Below are positions 1-8,552 of a stretch of DNA of 64,000 nucleotides, piece after piece; within the stretch, counting starts at the first letter, position 1, and every line of letters begins with the position of its first letter. The translations under genes and the position numbers were made by a program. Origin of the DNA: Streptomyces atratus. Lineage in GTDB: Bacteria > Actinomycetota > Actinomycetes > Streptomycetales > Streptomycetaceae. Under the pieces are notes generated by a model. It did no database searches and was not told the DNA's origin. It saw only the letters and a program-made list of their open reading frames with translations. The stretch covers positions 288,419 to 352,418 of the forward strand of contig NZ_BMRN01000007.1 of NCBI RefSeq assembly GCF_014648655.1, written 5' to 3'.

Positions 1-17
1 GGGCAGGGCGCTGTGGT

Positions 18-33
18 GACTCCAACTGGAGTC
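18..33. promoter_or_regulatory. Short palindrome upstream of the aldolase gene
   Basis: GACTCCA and TGGAGTC form perfect 7-bp arms around two bases, about 160 bp before the first start codon. The upstream gene lies outside the window, so this could be an operator or part of a terminator. No other feature is seen in bases 1-192. Confidence 0.25.
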
Positions 34-192
34 GGGTCGTTCCGTTTGTCCCTCGCGGGGTGGTGCGGGCCGGGCGCAGGGCTGATTCGGACCCGATTCG
101 CCCCCCGTCACCCCTTTTGTAAACTTCTCCGTTTTGTGACTTGTCCCGCAGATCGCATGCCCGTTCGCCTCCAGGGCTGACAGGATCTCCGC

Positions 193-852
193 ATGAGCGA
201 TCAGCAACGGGACGCGATCGAACGTGCCTGGGACGGTGTCGTCACCACCGCCCGCAGGACGGCGGCGGACGGCCTTGTCGTCGGGACCTCGGGAAATGTG
301 TCGGTACGGGTCGGCGGGACAGTCCTGGTCACCCCGAGCGGCGTGCCGTACGACCGGCTCCGCCCCGAGGACGCCGTCGGTGTCGATCTGGAAGGCAACC
401 GTGTCCTCGGCGAACTGGCCCCGACCAGCGAACTCCCGCTCCATCTCGCGGTCTACCGGAACAGCGACGCGGCCGCCGTCGTGCACACCCATGCGGTGCA
501 CGCCACGGCCGTCTCCACCCTGGTCCCCGAGGTCCCTCCGGTCCACTACGCCGCCGCCATGCTCGGGGGCCCCGTCCGGGTCGCGGCCTATGCGCGCTAC
601 GGGACCGAGGAGCTGGCCGAGAACATGCTCGCCGCTCTGCAGGGCCGTACGGGGTGCCTGCTCCGGAACCACGGAACCGTGACCTACGGAGCGACCCTTG
701 ACGAGGCGTTCGACAGGACCGCCCAGCTGGAATGGCTCTGCCGGCTCTGGCTCACTGCGAGCTCCGTCCCCGGGCACACCCCGACCCTGCTCTCCCCGGC
801 CCAGTTGTGCGACGTGCAGGAGGCACTGAAGGGATACGGGCAACCGGGCTGA
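193..852 (+). CDS. Class II aldolase/adducin family protein
   Basis: Predicted zinc-dependent cytosolic aldolase of the L-fuculose-phosphate/ribulose-phosphate 4-epimerase family (219 aa, normal for a FucA-type enzyme). The zinc ligands are visible as H98 and H100 in HTHAVH and H160 in LRNHGTV. E80 in PTSELPLH is in the place of the catalytic acid, and GTSGNVSVR near residue 31 matches the phosphate-binding loop. The ATG was chosen because the homologous core begins about 10 residues later. The substrate cannot be told from the sequence: family members cleave fuculose-1-phosphate, rhamnulose-1-phosphate or methylthioribulose-phosphate. No sugar-kinase or isomerase partner is adjacent. Confidence 0.85.
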   Translation: MSDQQRDAIERAWDGVVTTARRTAADGLVVGTSGNVSVRVGGTVLVTPSGVPYDRLRPEDAVGVDLEGNRVLGELAPTSELPLHLAVYRNSDAAAVVHTHAVHATAVSTLVPEVPPVHYAAAMLGGPVRVAAYARYGTEELAENMLAALQGRTGCLLRNHGTVTYGATLDEAFDRTAQLEWLCRLWLTASSVPGHTPTLLSPAQLCDVQEALKGYGQPG

Positions 853-965
853 CCCGCCCCCTGTCCGCCCCCGCTGTCCCGTCCCATCCGTCCTGCCCCC
901 CTGCCGGGGCACCGGACGGCCCCCGTCCGCTGGCAGGGTGCGGCGCACCCCACGACACTGAAGCG

Positions 966-2093
966 GTGCGCCCGGCAACAGTCACGGCAGCAGCCGTCAC
1001 CACGATCCTCGGCGTCGGTGCGGCAGCGGTCGCGGCCGGCCGGTACGCCAGCGACGCCGCCCTCGGAGCGCCGCCCGGACGACCACTCCCCACCGACCGC
1101 GGGATCACCGTGCACGCCACGGCGGCCGGGCAGGTCACCCTGACCCGCTCCTTCGCCGCGCTGCGACCCGGTACGTACGGACTGGAGGGCGACGACGTCC
1201 ACGCCGTCGTCGGCCCGGTGATCGAACACGCCCACCACGCCCCCGACACCGTCGTCCGCAGACTGGAACGAGTCAACCGCGGCAGCCTGGAAACCGGCGC
1301 CAAGGTCCGCATCACCCCGCAGCTGCACAGCGGCGACCCCTCGTCGGCCCTCGGAATCGATCACAGGGAAGTCGAGATCCCCGGCGAACTCGGCCCCCTG
1401 CCCGCCTGGTTCCTGCCCGGCCCCCGTGACACCTGGGTCATCGCCGTGCACGGTCTCGGCACCACCAGGGAACACCCCATGAACGTCATGGAGTTCCTGC
1501 ACGATCTGCGCCTGCCCGTGCTCGACCTGGCCTACCGCGGCGACGCCGGAGCCCCGCGTTCCCCGGACGGCCTCACCCACCTCGGCGAGTCCGAATGGCG
1601 CGACCTTGACGCGGCGGTCCGCTTCGCCGTGCGGTACGGAGCCGAGAAGGTCGTCCTGCACGGCTGGTCCACCGGCGCCTCGATGGCGCTGCACGCGGCC
1701 GTCAACTCCGCGCTCCGCAACCGGATCTGCGGTCTCGTCCTCGACTCCCCGGTCCTGGACTGGGTCACCACGCTGCGCGCACTGGCCGTCGCCCGCGGTG
1801 TCCCGACCGCACTGCTGCCGCTCGCCGTCCGCGCAGCCCAGGGGCAGACCGGGCTGCGCGGCGCCCGGCTCCTGGACGGCTCCCTCGCAAAGGCGCTGCA
1901 TGTCCCGACCTTGATCTTCCACGGACCGGACGACACCCTGGCCCCCTGGCAGCCGTCTCGCGATCTCGCCGCCCGCCGTGCGGACCTGGTTGCCCTGCGC
2001 GCCGTACCGCAGGCTCCGCATGCGGCGATGTGGAATGCCGACCCGGTCCACTACGAAGAGGCCCTGCGCCGCTTCCTCACGCCCCTGATGTGA
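966..2093 (+). CDS. Alpha/beta hydrolase, likely membrane-anchored
   Basis: A serine hydrolase-fold protein of 375 aa. The N-terminus (about residues 5-25) is an Ala/Val-rich hydrophobic segment, probably a signal anchor. The nucleophile elbow GWSTG places the serine near residue 235. An Asp in HGPDDTLAP (about 322) and a His in APHAAMWN (about 352) complete a plausible triad. The oxyanion region HGLGTTREH lies near residue 160. The reading frame stays open upstream, but the GTG at 966 is preferred because it opens on the hydrophobic segment and avoids overlap with the aldolase gene. Substrate unknown; family members include esterases, thioesterases and peptidases. Confidence 0.75.
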   Translation: MRPATVTAAAVTTILGVGAAAVAAGRYASDAALGAPPGRPLPTDRGITVHATAAGQVTLTRSFAALRPGTYGLEGDDVHAVVGPVIEHAHHAPDTVVRRLERVNRGSLETGAKVRITPQLHSGDPSSALGIDHREVEIPGELGPLPAWFLPGPRDTWVIAVHGLGTTREHPMNVMEFLHDLRLPVLDLAYRGDAGAPRSPDGLTHLGESEWRDLDAAVRFAVRYGAEKVVLHGWSTGASMALHAAVNSALRNRICGLVLDSPVLDWVTTLRALAVARGVPTALLPLAVRAAQGQTGLRGARLLDGSLAKALHVPTLIFHGPDDTLAPWQPSRDLAARRADLVALRAVPQAPHAAMWNADPVHYEEALRRFLTPLM

Positions 2094-2204
2094 CCTGATG
2101 CGGGGGATCGGCCGATTGGTGCCGGACCCCGCCCGCCACCCCCTTCCACCGCGAATTCGGGTTCCGTTTGGGCTTTCGGCCCGTCAGGGGCAAGACTGCT
2201 CCCC

Positions 2205-3590
2205 GTGACGTCCCGTACCCCGCGCGACTCCAGGCTGCGACTTGTCCGCCCGCGACCCCTTGCCACCGCTCGCAAGGCCGTGACCACCCGGCGCACCAGG
2301 CCGGCTCCCCGCCCCCCGGAGGGCACCCCACCCAGGGCGGAACTGGCCCGCCAGGCCAGGACGGCCCTCGCCGACGCCGTACGGATCGCCCGCTGGGCAG
2401 CCGACGGCGCGATCCCCGGCGCGCCGCCCCTGGCCGCCCAGGCCCTCGAACGGGCCGTGACAGCCCTGGAGTTGTCCCCGGCCCAGGTGCGCTCCGGCTG
2501 GGACCGGGCCCGGCTCGCCGGTCTGGTCGAACTGCACGGCGACACCGCACGCCCCGGCTGGCGGCTGCGCGCCTGGGACCGCGACGACTCCGCCGTGCTC
2601 CGCGGCTGGGTGGCGCTCTTCGACGCCTGGTCGCTCGTCCACCCCGCGCCCGAGGGCATCGAGTCCACCGCGGTCGCGGAGGCCGTCGAGGCCGTGCCGC
2701 AGGTGCTCTCCCTCCTCCAGCTCTCGGCGGGCCCGGTCACCGTGCCCGCCCTCCTGGACCTTCTCGGTCAGCGTGTCGCGGAACTCCACGAGGAGCGCTG
2801 CGAGGTGCCGTACGGGCCGCAGGCGCCGCCCGCACCGGCCGAGTCCGCCCCCGCGGGACACCCCGCAGCCCTGGTCGCCCTCCTTCTCGACTGGGCCCTT
2901 GAGGGACTGGCCGCCGTAGGCGCGCTCACCCTCGGCGCCGGACATGCCACCCTCACCCCGCTCGGCAACTGGGCGGTCTGGGTCAAGCTGGAACAGATCT
3001 GCGTCGCGGCCCAGAGTCCGGCCGGGAACATCGAGCAGTCCGCCGCGGACATGCTGCTGGGCTGCGCCCGGCTCACTCCCGGTCCGGCCCGCGCCGAATA
3101 CCGGGCCTGGCTCGCCGCCCGCCCCGTCGGCAGTGCCGTTGCCGAACTCCTCGGCGTCGCCCGCGGGGAGGACGCGCTGCTGCGCGGACTCGCCTTCGAG
3201 GCGCTCCGGGTCGTCGGCGCACCCGCCGAGCCCGAGGTGCGCTCCGTCGTGGGCGACCCCTCGCTGCGCCCCTATGCGCTGCTGTGGCTGGCCGAGTACG
3301 GCGGAACGGACCCCGAGGACGCCCAGGACGTCCTCAGCCGCGAGGAAGCCACCTGGCTCTGGGTCGACACCGCGGCGGCCGTCGCGGACCACGGCGAGAC
3401 CGGGCTGCTGGTCCGCCATCTCGACTCGGCCGTCCAGGGCACGGTGCCGGCGCTGCTGGACGAGGTAAGGGCAGTCGGCCACCCGCGGACCGTGCAGGTC
3501 CTGGTGGCCCTGGCCGCCGCGCACCCGGACCCCGCGCTGGCCAAAGCGGTGCGCCGGGCCGCGTTCCAGGTGCACACGGGCGGCGCGTAG
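2205..3590 (+). CDS. Conserved hypothetical protein with HEAT-like C-terminus
   Basis: A 461-aa cytosolic protein starting at GTG, with no recognised catalytic motif. The first 45 residues are Arg/Pro-rich and probably disordered. Residues about 45-330 are alpha-helical and Leu/Ala-rich, with a DRDDSAVLRGWVALFDAW stretch. The last ~130 residues read as paired helices resembling HEAT/ARM repeats (for example GHPRTVQVLVALAAAHPDP), as in protein-interaction scaffolds. Strong G/C bias at codon position 3 throughout supports coding. It stands alone and ends in a convergent hairpin terminator. No function can be assigned. Confidence 0.7.
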   Translation: MTSRTPRDSRLRLVRPRPLATARKAVTTRRTRPAPRPPEGTPPRAELARQARTALADAVRIARWAADGAIPGAPPLAAQALERAVTALELSPAQVRSGWDRARLAGLVELHGDTARPGWRLRAWDRDDSAVLRGWVALFDAWSLVHPAPEGIESTAVAEAVEAVPQVLSLLQLSAGPVTVPALLDLLGQRVAELHEERCEVPYGPQAPPAPAESAPAGHPAALVALLLDWALEGLAAVGALTLGAGHATLTPLGNWAVWVKLEQICVAAQSPAGNIEQSAADMLLGCARLTPGPARAEYRAWLAARPVGSAVAELLGVARGEDALLRGLAFEALRVVGAPAEPEVRSVVGDPSLRPYALLWLAEYGGTDPEDAQDVLSREEATWLWVDTAAAVADHGETGLLVRHLDSAVQGTVPALLDEVRAVGHPRTVQVLVALAAAHPDPALAKAVRRAAFQVHTGGA

Positions 3591-3607
3591 CGCACGTGAG
3601 TCCGCGT

Positions 3608-3635
3608 CGGACGGGCTCGGCCCCGAGCCCGTCCG
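3608..3635. terminator. Bidirectional hairpin terminator (REP-like)
   Basis: Perfect 13-bp arms (CGGACGGGCTCGG and its complement) around a 2-base loop, between convergent genes ending at 3590 and 3648. The CCCGTCC(G) core recurs in other intergenic hairpins of this window. Confidence 0.7.
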
Positions 3636-3647
3636 GCCGACCGCCCG

Positions 3648-4061
3648 TCAGTCCGCCGACCCCGGTGCGTACGTCCCGAAGCTCCACACATTGCCCTCCG
3701 CGTCCCGCGCAATGAAGTCGCGGGAGCCGTAGTCCTGGTCCGTGGGCGGCATCAGGATCTCCACCCCGTACTCCACGGCCCGGGCGTGGTGTTCATCGAC
3801 CTCGTCCACCACGACGTAGACACCGGCCGGGCCCGCTCCCTGCATCGCCTTGGCGAAGACACCCTCGCGGCCCTTGGAGCCCAGCATCACCCTGCCGTTG
3901 CCGCAGGACAGCTCCGCATGCAGCACCGTGCCGCTCTCGCCCTCGTACACCGCCTCCTCGGTGAAGCCGAGGCCCTCCGTCAGCGTCCTGATCGCAGCCT
4001 TCGCGTCGTCGTACAGAATCGTCGGATAGATCGTCGGAACGCCGGCCGGTGCGCCTGCCAT
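3648..4061 (-). CDS. VOC family protein (glyoxalase/bleomycin-resistance fold)
   Basis: A 137-aa protein with the vicinal oxygen chelate fold. YPTILYDDAKAAIRTLTEGLGF is its first beta-alpha unit, VYVVVDEVDEHHARAVEYG the second, and the end DYGSRDFIARDAEGNVWSFG is the typical YgSRdf.v.DPeGn.w.fg signature. It may be a small dioxygenase, glyoxalase or drug-binding protein; the PhnB-like look does not fix a substrate. The frame extends upstream, but ATG 4061 has a good ribosome site (GAAGGGG about 7 bases before) and starts just before the fold. Confidence 0.8.
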   Translation of the reverse strand: MAGAPAGVPTIYPTILYDDAKAAIRTLTEGLGFTEEAVYEGESGTVLHAELSCGNGRVMLGSKGREGVFAKAMQGAGPAGVYVVVDEVDEHHARAVEYGVEILMPPTDQDYGSRDFIARDAEGNVWSFGTYAPGSAD

Positions 4062-4193
4062 CGCGCTCACCCCTTCTCGTACTCCCGTGACCTGCTTCTG
4101 TGATCTGCATCTCAGTCTTCCACCGGCCGCTGACAACGGCTCGGCTCGGCTCAAGAGGCCCGGCTCGGACGGCCCGGCTGCCGACGGTCCGGC

Positions 4194-5084
4194 TCAGCGG
4201 AAGGTGTTGCAATCGGCCATGTCTCCGCTGCGGAAGCCGGTGGTGAACCACTGCCGCCGCTGCGCGGCCGAGCCGTGCGTCCAGGACTCGGGCGTGACCC
4301 GGCCCTGGAACCTCTCCTGGATCCGGTCGTCGCCGACAGCTGCCGCCGCGTCGAGTCCGTCCCGGACGTCCGCCTGTGTCAACGAGGTGATCAGCGGTCG
4401 CCCGGTCGATTCGTCGGGCGTGGTTGTCGCGTGATGCGCCCAGACCCCGGCGTAACAGTCCGCCTGCAGCTCCACCTTGACCGCGTTGCTGTTCGCACCG
4501 GTCTGCCTGTCCTGCGAGCGGCTCAGCGTCCCCATGAGGCCCTGCACATGGTGCCCGTACTCATGGGCGACGACGTACGCCTGGGCGAACGGGCCGCCGC
4601 TGGAGCCGAACTTCGTCCGCAGCTCGTCGAAGAAACCCAGGTCCAGATAGACCTGCCGGTCACCCGGGCAGTAGAACGGCCCGACCGCCGAGGTCGCGGA
4701 GCCGCACGGGGTGCCGACCCGGTCGGTGAACAGGACCGTCCGGGCGTCCGTGTACGTCCCGCCACGCCGCCGGAACTCCTGCCCCCAGTAGTCCTGCACG
4801 CTGTTGACCACCGCGACGATCCGGCAGTCCTCCCTGGTGTTCGCGTCCTGTCCGGTCCGGCAGGACTGCTGCACCTGTGCCGCCGAGGACGCGGTCGCCG
4901 TCGTGCCCGAGCCACCGGACGACAGGCCGAGCTGATCGGGGCCGACGCCGAAGAGCAGCCCCAGGATCAGTGCGATGAGACCGGCGATGCCACCGCCCAC
5001 GGTGGCCTTGCCGCCGGGGATGCGGCTGCCACGCACATCCTGGACCTCGGACGTGTCCAGATCGGCGTCGTCGTCGAACTGCAT
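4194..5084 (-). CDS. Neutral zinc metallopeptidase (YpfJ/KPN_02809 family)
   Basis: A 296-aa membrane-anchored metalloprotease. Residues 1-25 are acidic and cytosolic (QFDDDADLDTSEVQDVRG). A single hydrophobic segment follows near residues 30-50, then an exported domain. The zinc motif HEYGHHVQG (HExxH) lies about two-thirds along, with QADCYAGVWAHH supplying the third ligand region downstream. Cysteines near CRTGQ, EDCRI and TPCGS may form disulfides outside the membrane. Start 5084 is chosen because MQFDDD is the conserved beginning and GAGGG precedes it; the frame has an earlier ATG at 5123. Substrates of the family are unknown. Confidence 0.85.
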   Translation of the reverse strand: MQFDDDADLDTSEVQDVRGSRIPGGKATVGGGIAGLIALILGLLFGVGPDQLGLSSGGSGTTATASSAAQVQQSCRTGQDANTREDCRIVAVVNSVQDYWGQEFRRRGGTYTDARTVLFTDRVGTPCGSATSAVGPFYCPGDRQVYLDLGFFDELRTKFGSSGGPFAQAYVVAHEYGHHVQGLMGTLSRSQDRQTGANSNAVKVELQADCYAGVWAHHATTTPDESTGRPLITSLTQADVRDGLDAAAAVGDDRIQERFQGRVTPESWTHGSAAQRRQWFTTGFRSGDMADCNTFR

Positions 5085-5254
5085 GGGCACCACCCTCTGC
5101 TCCGGCCGTGGTGGCCTCACCACCTCCGCCGAGTATTAGGTAGTTCACACCGCAATGCCCTTTTTTGGTCGCGCGGTGGAGTGGAGCGGCAGCGTTGAGC
5201 GAGTTTTCGGCAAGTGCGGTGAGCGCACGCGGAAAAGCAGTTGCACACCGCCAG

Positions 5255-5260
5255 TAGAAT
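5255..5260 (+). promoter_or_regulatory. Candidate -10 box for the ABC-F transcript
   Basis: TAGAAT fits the actinobacterial housekeeping -10 box. An ATG follows seven bases later, the spacing seen in leaderless transcripts. No good -35 box is visible 17-19 bp upstream. Confidence 0.35.
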
Positions 5261-5267
5261 GACCCGT

Positions 5268-5294
5268 ATGGCAAATCTCCTTGTGCATGAGTAA
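5268..5294 (+). CDS. Putative leaderless 8-codon uORF before the ABC-F gene
   Basis: ATG to TAA encodes MANLLVHE, beginning seven bases after a TAGAAT -10 box, so a transcript could begin at or next to its start codon. It ends 62 bases before the ABC-F start. Short ORFs of this kind regulate some antibiotic-resistance ABC-F genes by ribosome stalling. No clear terminator/antiterminator pair was found after it, so a regulatory role is inference. Confidence 0.3.
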   Translation: MANLLVHE

Positions 5295-5356
5295 CGGCGT
5301 CGAGTCGAGCTCTGTCATCGTCCCGTCCGCCGTCCACACCGCCCTGGAGTTTTACC

Positions 5357-6955
5357 GTGATCACCGCTTCCGGCATCGAGCTGCGCGCCGGCGCCCGCAT
5401 CCTCATCGAGTCCGCCTCCTTCCGTATCGCCAAGGGTGACCGCATCGGCCTCGTCGGCCGCAACGGAGCGGGCAAGACCACCCTCACCAAGTGCCTCGCA
5501 GGCGAGGGCAACCCCGCCGGCGGCACCATCGCCCGATCCGGTGAGGTGGGCTACCTCCCGCAGGACCCGCGCACCGGCGACCTCGACGTACTCGCCCGCG
5601 ACCGCATCCTCTCCGCCCGCGGTCTCGACGAGATCCTGCGCAAGATGCGCGAGAACGAGGAGCGGATGGCGAACGGCAAGGGCGCCACCCGTGAGAAGGC
5701 GATGAAGAAGTACGAGCGCCTGGAGACGGAGTTCCTCACCAAGGGCGGATACGCCGCCGAGGCCGAGGCCGCCACCATCGCCGCCGCGCTCAGCCTGCCC
5801 GACCGGGTGCTCGGGCAGCCGCTCCACACACTCTCCGGCGGTCAGCGCCGCCGCGTCGAGCTGGCCCGCATCCTGTTCTCGGACGCCGACATCCTGCTGC
5901 TCGACGAGCCGACGAACCACCTCGACGCCGACTCGATCGTCTGGCTGCGCGACTACCTCAAGACCTACCGCGGCGGCTTCATCGTGATCTCCCACGATGT
6001 CGAGCTCGTCGAGACGGTCGTCAACAAGGTCTTCTACCTCGACGCCAACCGCTCGCAGATCGACATCTACAACATGGGCTGGAAGCTCTACCAGCAGCAG
6101 CGCGAGGCCGACGAGAAGCGCCGCAAGCGCGAGCGGCAGAACGCCGAGAAGAAGGCCGCGGCCCTCAACTCGCAGGCCGACAAGATGCGCGCCAAGGCCA
6201 CCAAGACCGTCGCCGCGCAGAACATGGCCAAGCGCGCCGAGCGGCTGCTCTCCGGCCTGGAGGCCGTCCGGGTCTCCGACAAGGTCGCCAAGCTGCGCTT
6301 CCCCGAGCCCTCGCCGTGCGGCAAGACGCCCTTGATGGCGGAGGGGCTCTCCAAGTCCTACGGCTCGCTCGAAATCTTCACCGATGTGGATCTTGCCATC
6401 GACAAGGGCTCCCGGGTCGTCATCCTCGGCCTCAACGGTGCGGGCAAGACCACGCTGCTCCGGCTCCTCGGCGGTGCCGAGAAGCCCGACACCGGCCAGG
6501 TCATCGAGGGCCACGGACTCAAGCTCGGCTACTACGCCCAGGAGCACGAGACCCTCGACCCGGAGCGCTCCGTCCTGGAGAACATGCGCTCCGCGGCGCC
6601 GGACCTCGATCTCGTCGACGTCCGCAAGACGCTGGGCTCGTTCCTCTTCTCCGGCGACGACGTCGACAAGCCCGCCGGCGTCCTCTCCGGCGGTGAGAAG
6701 ACCCGTCTCGCGCTGGCGACCCTGGTGGTCTCCTCCGCCAATGTGCTGCTCCTGGACGAGCCGACGAACAACCTCGACCCGGCTAGCCGCGAGGAGATCC
6801 TCGGCGCGCTGCGTACGTACAAGGGCGCCGTGGTCCTCGTCACGCACGACGAGGGAGCGGTCGAGGCGCTTCAGCCGGAGCGCATCATCCTGTTGCCGGA
6901 CGGTGTCGAGGACCTGTGGGGCGCGGACTACCAGGACCTCGTCGCGCTCGCCTGA
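5357..6955 (+). CDS. ABC-F family ATP-binding protein
   Basis: A soluble twin-ATPase of 532 aa with no membrane segments, of the ABC-F type that binds the ribosomal E site. The first domain has Walker A GRNGAGKTT (about 35-43), signature LSGGQ and Walker B ILLLDEPTNHLD. The charged linker near residues 235-300 (KRRKRERQNAEKKAA) is the P-site tRNA-interaction motif region. The second domain has GLNGAGKTT, LSGGE and LLLDEPTNNLD. GTG 5357 starts directly before ITASGIELRAG, the usual beginning. Some family members protect ribosomes from antibiotics, while EttA/Uup types are housekeeping translation factors; this core-like sequence is more likely the latter. Confidence 0.9.
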   Translation: MITASGIELRAGARILIESASFRIAKGDRIGLVGRNGAGKTTLTKCLAGEGNPAGGTIARSGEVGYLPQDPRTGDLDVLARDRILSARGLDEILRKMRENEERMANGKGATREKAMKKYERLETEFLTKGGYAAEAEAATIAAALSLPDRVLGQPLHTLSGGQRRRVELARILFSDADILLLDEPTNHLDADSIVWLRDYLKTYRGGFIVISHDVELVETVVNKVFYLDANRSQIDIYNMGWKLYQQQREADEKRRKRERQNAEKKAAALNSQADKMRAKATKTVAAQNMAKRAERLLSGLEAVRVSDKVAKLRFPEPSPCGKTPLMAEGLSKSYGSLEIFTDVDLAIDKGSRVVILGLNGAGKTTLLRLLGGAEKPDTGQVIEGHGLKLGYYAQEHETLDPERSVLENMRSAAPDLDLVDVRKTLGSFLFSGDDVDKPAGVLSGGEKTRLALATLVVSSANVLLLDEPTNNLDPASREEILGALRTYKGAVVLVTHDEGAVEALQPERIILLPDGVEDLWGADYQDLVALA

Positions 6956-7296
6956 TTCCGGCCCCGTCACCGTCTGATCCACTTCGTCTGGATCATTCGG
7001 CCTATGCGTGATCCATCATCTGCGTGAGTACGTCTCGTACCTCGGCGCGGCGCCCGGCAGATACCTGCCGGGCGCACCCATTTGGGGCCGCAATCCCCGT
7101 GTGGCCCTGACCTGGCGGTTCATCCCGGGTCTGTCCTCACACGCCCCCACAGCCCCCCGGAATACGGGATTCCGGTCGTGTAGGCCCGTTCCCCGGGCGG
7201 GAATCCCGTTGCACGGACCTTGCCGAATGGGTGGCCAGGAAGCCTCCGAGGGGTGATCATGAGAGTCCAGAGCGCACTTCCCATGAGGAGGCACGG
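6956..7296. other. Intergenic stretch without a supported gene
   Basis: 341 bp between the ABC-F gene and the small HTH gene. It holds one clear hairpin (7050-7075) and GC-rich sequence whose open frames look like shadows. The promoter of the HTH gene should lie here, but no convincing -35/-10 pair was picked out. Confidence 0.5.
7050..7075. terminator. Hairpin terminator after ABC-F gene
   Basis: GCGCCCGGCA and TGCCGGGCGC pair perfectly around GATACC, about 95 bp after the ABC-F stop codon. There is no T-tract, as is common in Streptomyces. Confidence 0.5.
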
Positions 7297-7518
7297 GTGG
7301 CCGAGACTCTGAAGAAGGGCAGCCGGGTTACCGGCGCCGCGCGCGACAAGCTCGCGGCAGACCTGAAGAAGAAGTACGACTCCGGTGCGAGCATCCGGGC
7401 GTTGGCCGAAGAGACCGGCCGCTCCTACGGATTCGTCCACCGGATGCTCAGTGAGTCCGGAGTCACGCTGCGTGGACGCGGCGGAGCGACACGAGGCAAG
7501 AAGGCCGCCACGGCCTGA
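7297..7518 (+). CDS. Small helix-turn-helix protein
   Basis: A basic 73-aa protein, probably DNA-binding. Residues 12-55 form one HTH unit: KLAADLKKKYDSGASIRALAEE, then the recognition-helix segment TGRSYGFVHRMLSESG, followed by a Gly/Arg/Lys-rich tail that would contact DNA nonspecifically. GTG 7297 is chosen because GAGGAGG stands seven bases before it. The protein matches a small HTH family common in Streptomyces whose role is unknown to me. It is too small to hold a ligand domain and may act as a nucleoid-type or accessory regulator. Confidence 0.75.
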   Translation: MAETLKKGSRVTGAARDKLAADLKKKYDSGASIRALAEETGRSYGFVHRMLSESGVTLRGRGGATRGKKAATA

Positions 7519-7669
7519 CGGCCTTCGGCGGATCGGGGCAGGTCGTCCGGCTCGCCCCGGGGCTCACCGGTTTCGGCGGTGGCCACCCGGTTGATCGTGA
7601 TATCGACCGGGTGGTTACTGTTCAGTCACTTAGCTCGAAGTGCTGACTGAACCGATCCGGAGGCGCCCC

Positions 7670-8461
7670 ATGACCTCGCTCGACTCCGTTCTCGACAAGG
7701 ACGGCGTACGACTCACCGTCGATGACGCGGTTGCCACGGTGACCCTCGCCAATCCGGCCAAGCGCAACGCTCAGTCCCCCGCTCTGTGGCGGGCGTTGAC
7801 AGAGGCCGGACGGGCACTGCCCGGCAATGTGCGGGTCGTTGTGCTCCGCGGCGAGGGCAAGTCCTTCTCCGCGGGCCTCGACCGGCAGGCGTTCACCCCC
7901 GAGGGGTTCGACGGTGAGCCGTCCTTCCTCGACATGGCGCGCGGCCCGGAGACCGAGCTCGACGCGACCATCGCCGAGTACCAGGAGGCGTTCACCTGGT
8001 GGCGCCGCAACGACATCGTGTCGATCGCGGCCGTCCAGGGACATGCGATCGGTGCCGGCTTCCAGCTCGCTCTCGCCTGCGATCTGCGGATCGTCGCCGA
8101 GGACGTGCAGTTCGCCATGCGCGAGACCAGCCTCGGTCTGGTCCCCGACCTCACCGGCACGCACCCCCTGGTCAACCTGGTGGGATACGCCCGCGCGCTC
8201 GAAATCTGCGCCACGGGCCGCTTCGTGCACGCCGCGGAGGCCGAGCGCACCGGCCTGGCGAACCTCGTCGTCCCCGCCGACGAACTGGACGCCGCCGCCC
8301 GCGATCTGGCCGGCGCGCTGCTGGCCGCCCCGCGCGACGCGGTCGTGGAGACCAAGGCGCTGCTGAGCGGTGCCGTCTCCCGTGGTTACGAGGAGCAGCG
8401 TGTCGCCGAACGCGCCGCGCAGGGCCGCCGTCTGCGCGACCTGGCGGGCATCACCGACTGA
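7670..8461 (+). CDS. Enoyl-CoA hydratase/isomerase family protein
   Basis: A crotonase-fold enzyme (263 aa, normal length) expected to hydrate or isomerise acyl-CoA substrates in the cytosol. The first oxyanion-hole loop is GKSFSAGLDRQAF and the second is GHAIGAGFQLALACDLRI. An acidic candidate for catalysis follows in AMRETSLGLVPD. The ATG at 7670 has GGAGG seven bases upstream. It is monocistronic here, flanked by the HTH gene and the Asp23 module. The exact reaction cannot be assigned because crotonase substrates vary widely. Confidence 0.85.
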   Translation: MTSLDSVLDKDGVRLTVDDAVATVTLANPAKRNAQSPALWRALTEAGRALPGNVRVVVLRGEGKSFSAGLDRQAFTPEGFDGEPSFLDMARGPETELDATIAEYQEAFTWWRRNDIVSIAAVQGHAIGAGFQLALACDLRIVAEDVQFAMRETSLGLVPDLTGTHPLVNLVGYARALEICATGRFVHAAEAERTGLANLVVPADELDAAARDLAGALLAAPRDAVVETKALLSGAVSRGYEEQRVAERAAQGRRLRDLAGITD

Positions 8462-8501
8462 GAGCTGTGCCCTCGATCGCCGGGCGGGCTCGCTCCTTTG
8501 G

Positions 8502-8552
8502 CCCGTCCGACGGTCAGCCCCGTCCGACGGTCAGCCCCGTCCGGTGGTCAGT
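8502..8552. repeat. 17-bp tandem repeat, three units, covering a stop codon
   Basis: CCCGTCCGACGGTCAGC occurs twice perfectly, then a third time with two changes. The stop codon of the minus-strand gene at 8548 lies inside the third unit. The unit resembles the REP-like CCCGTCCGGCG core seen elsewhere in the window, so it may be an amplified half of an intergenic hairpin. Confidence 0.75.
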
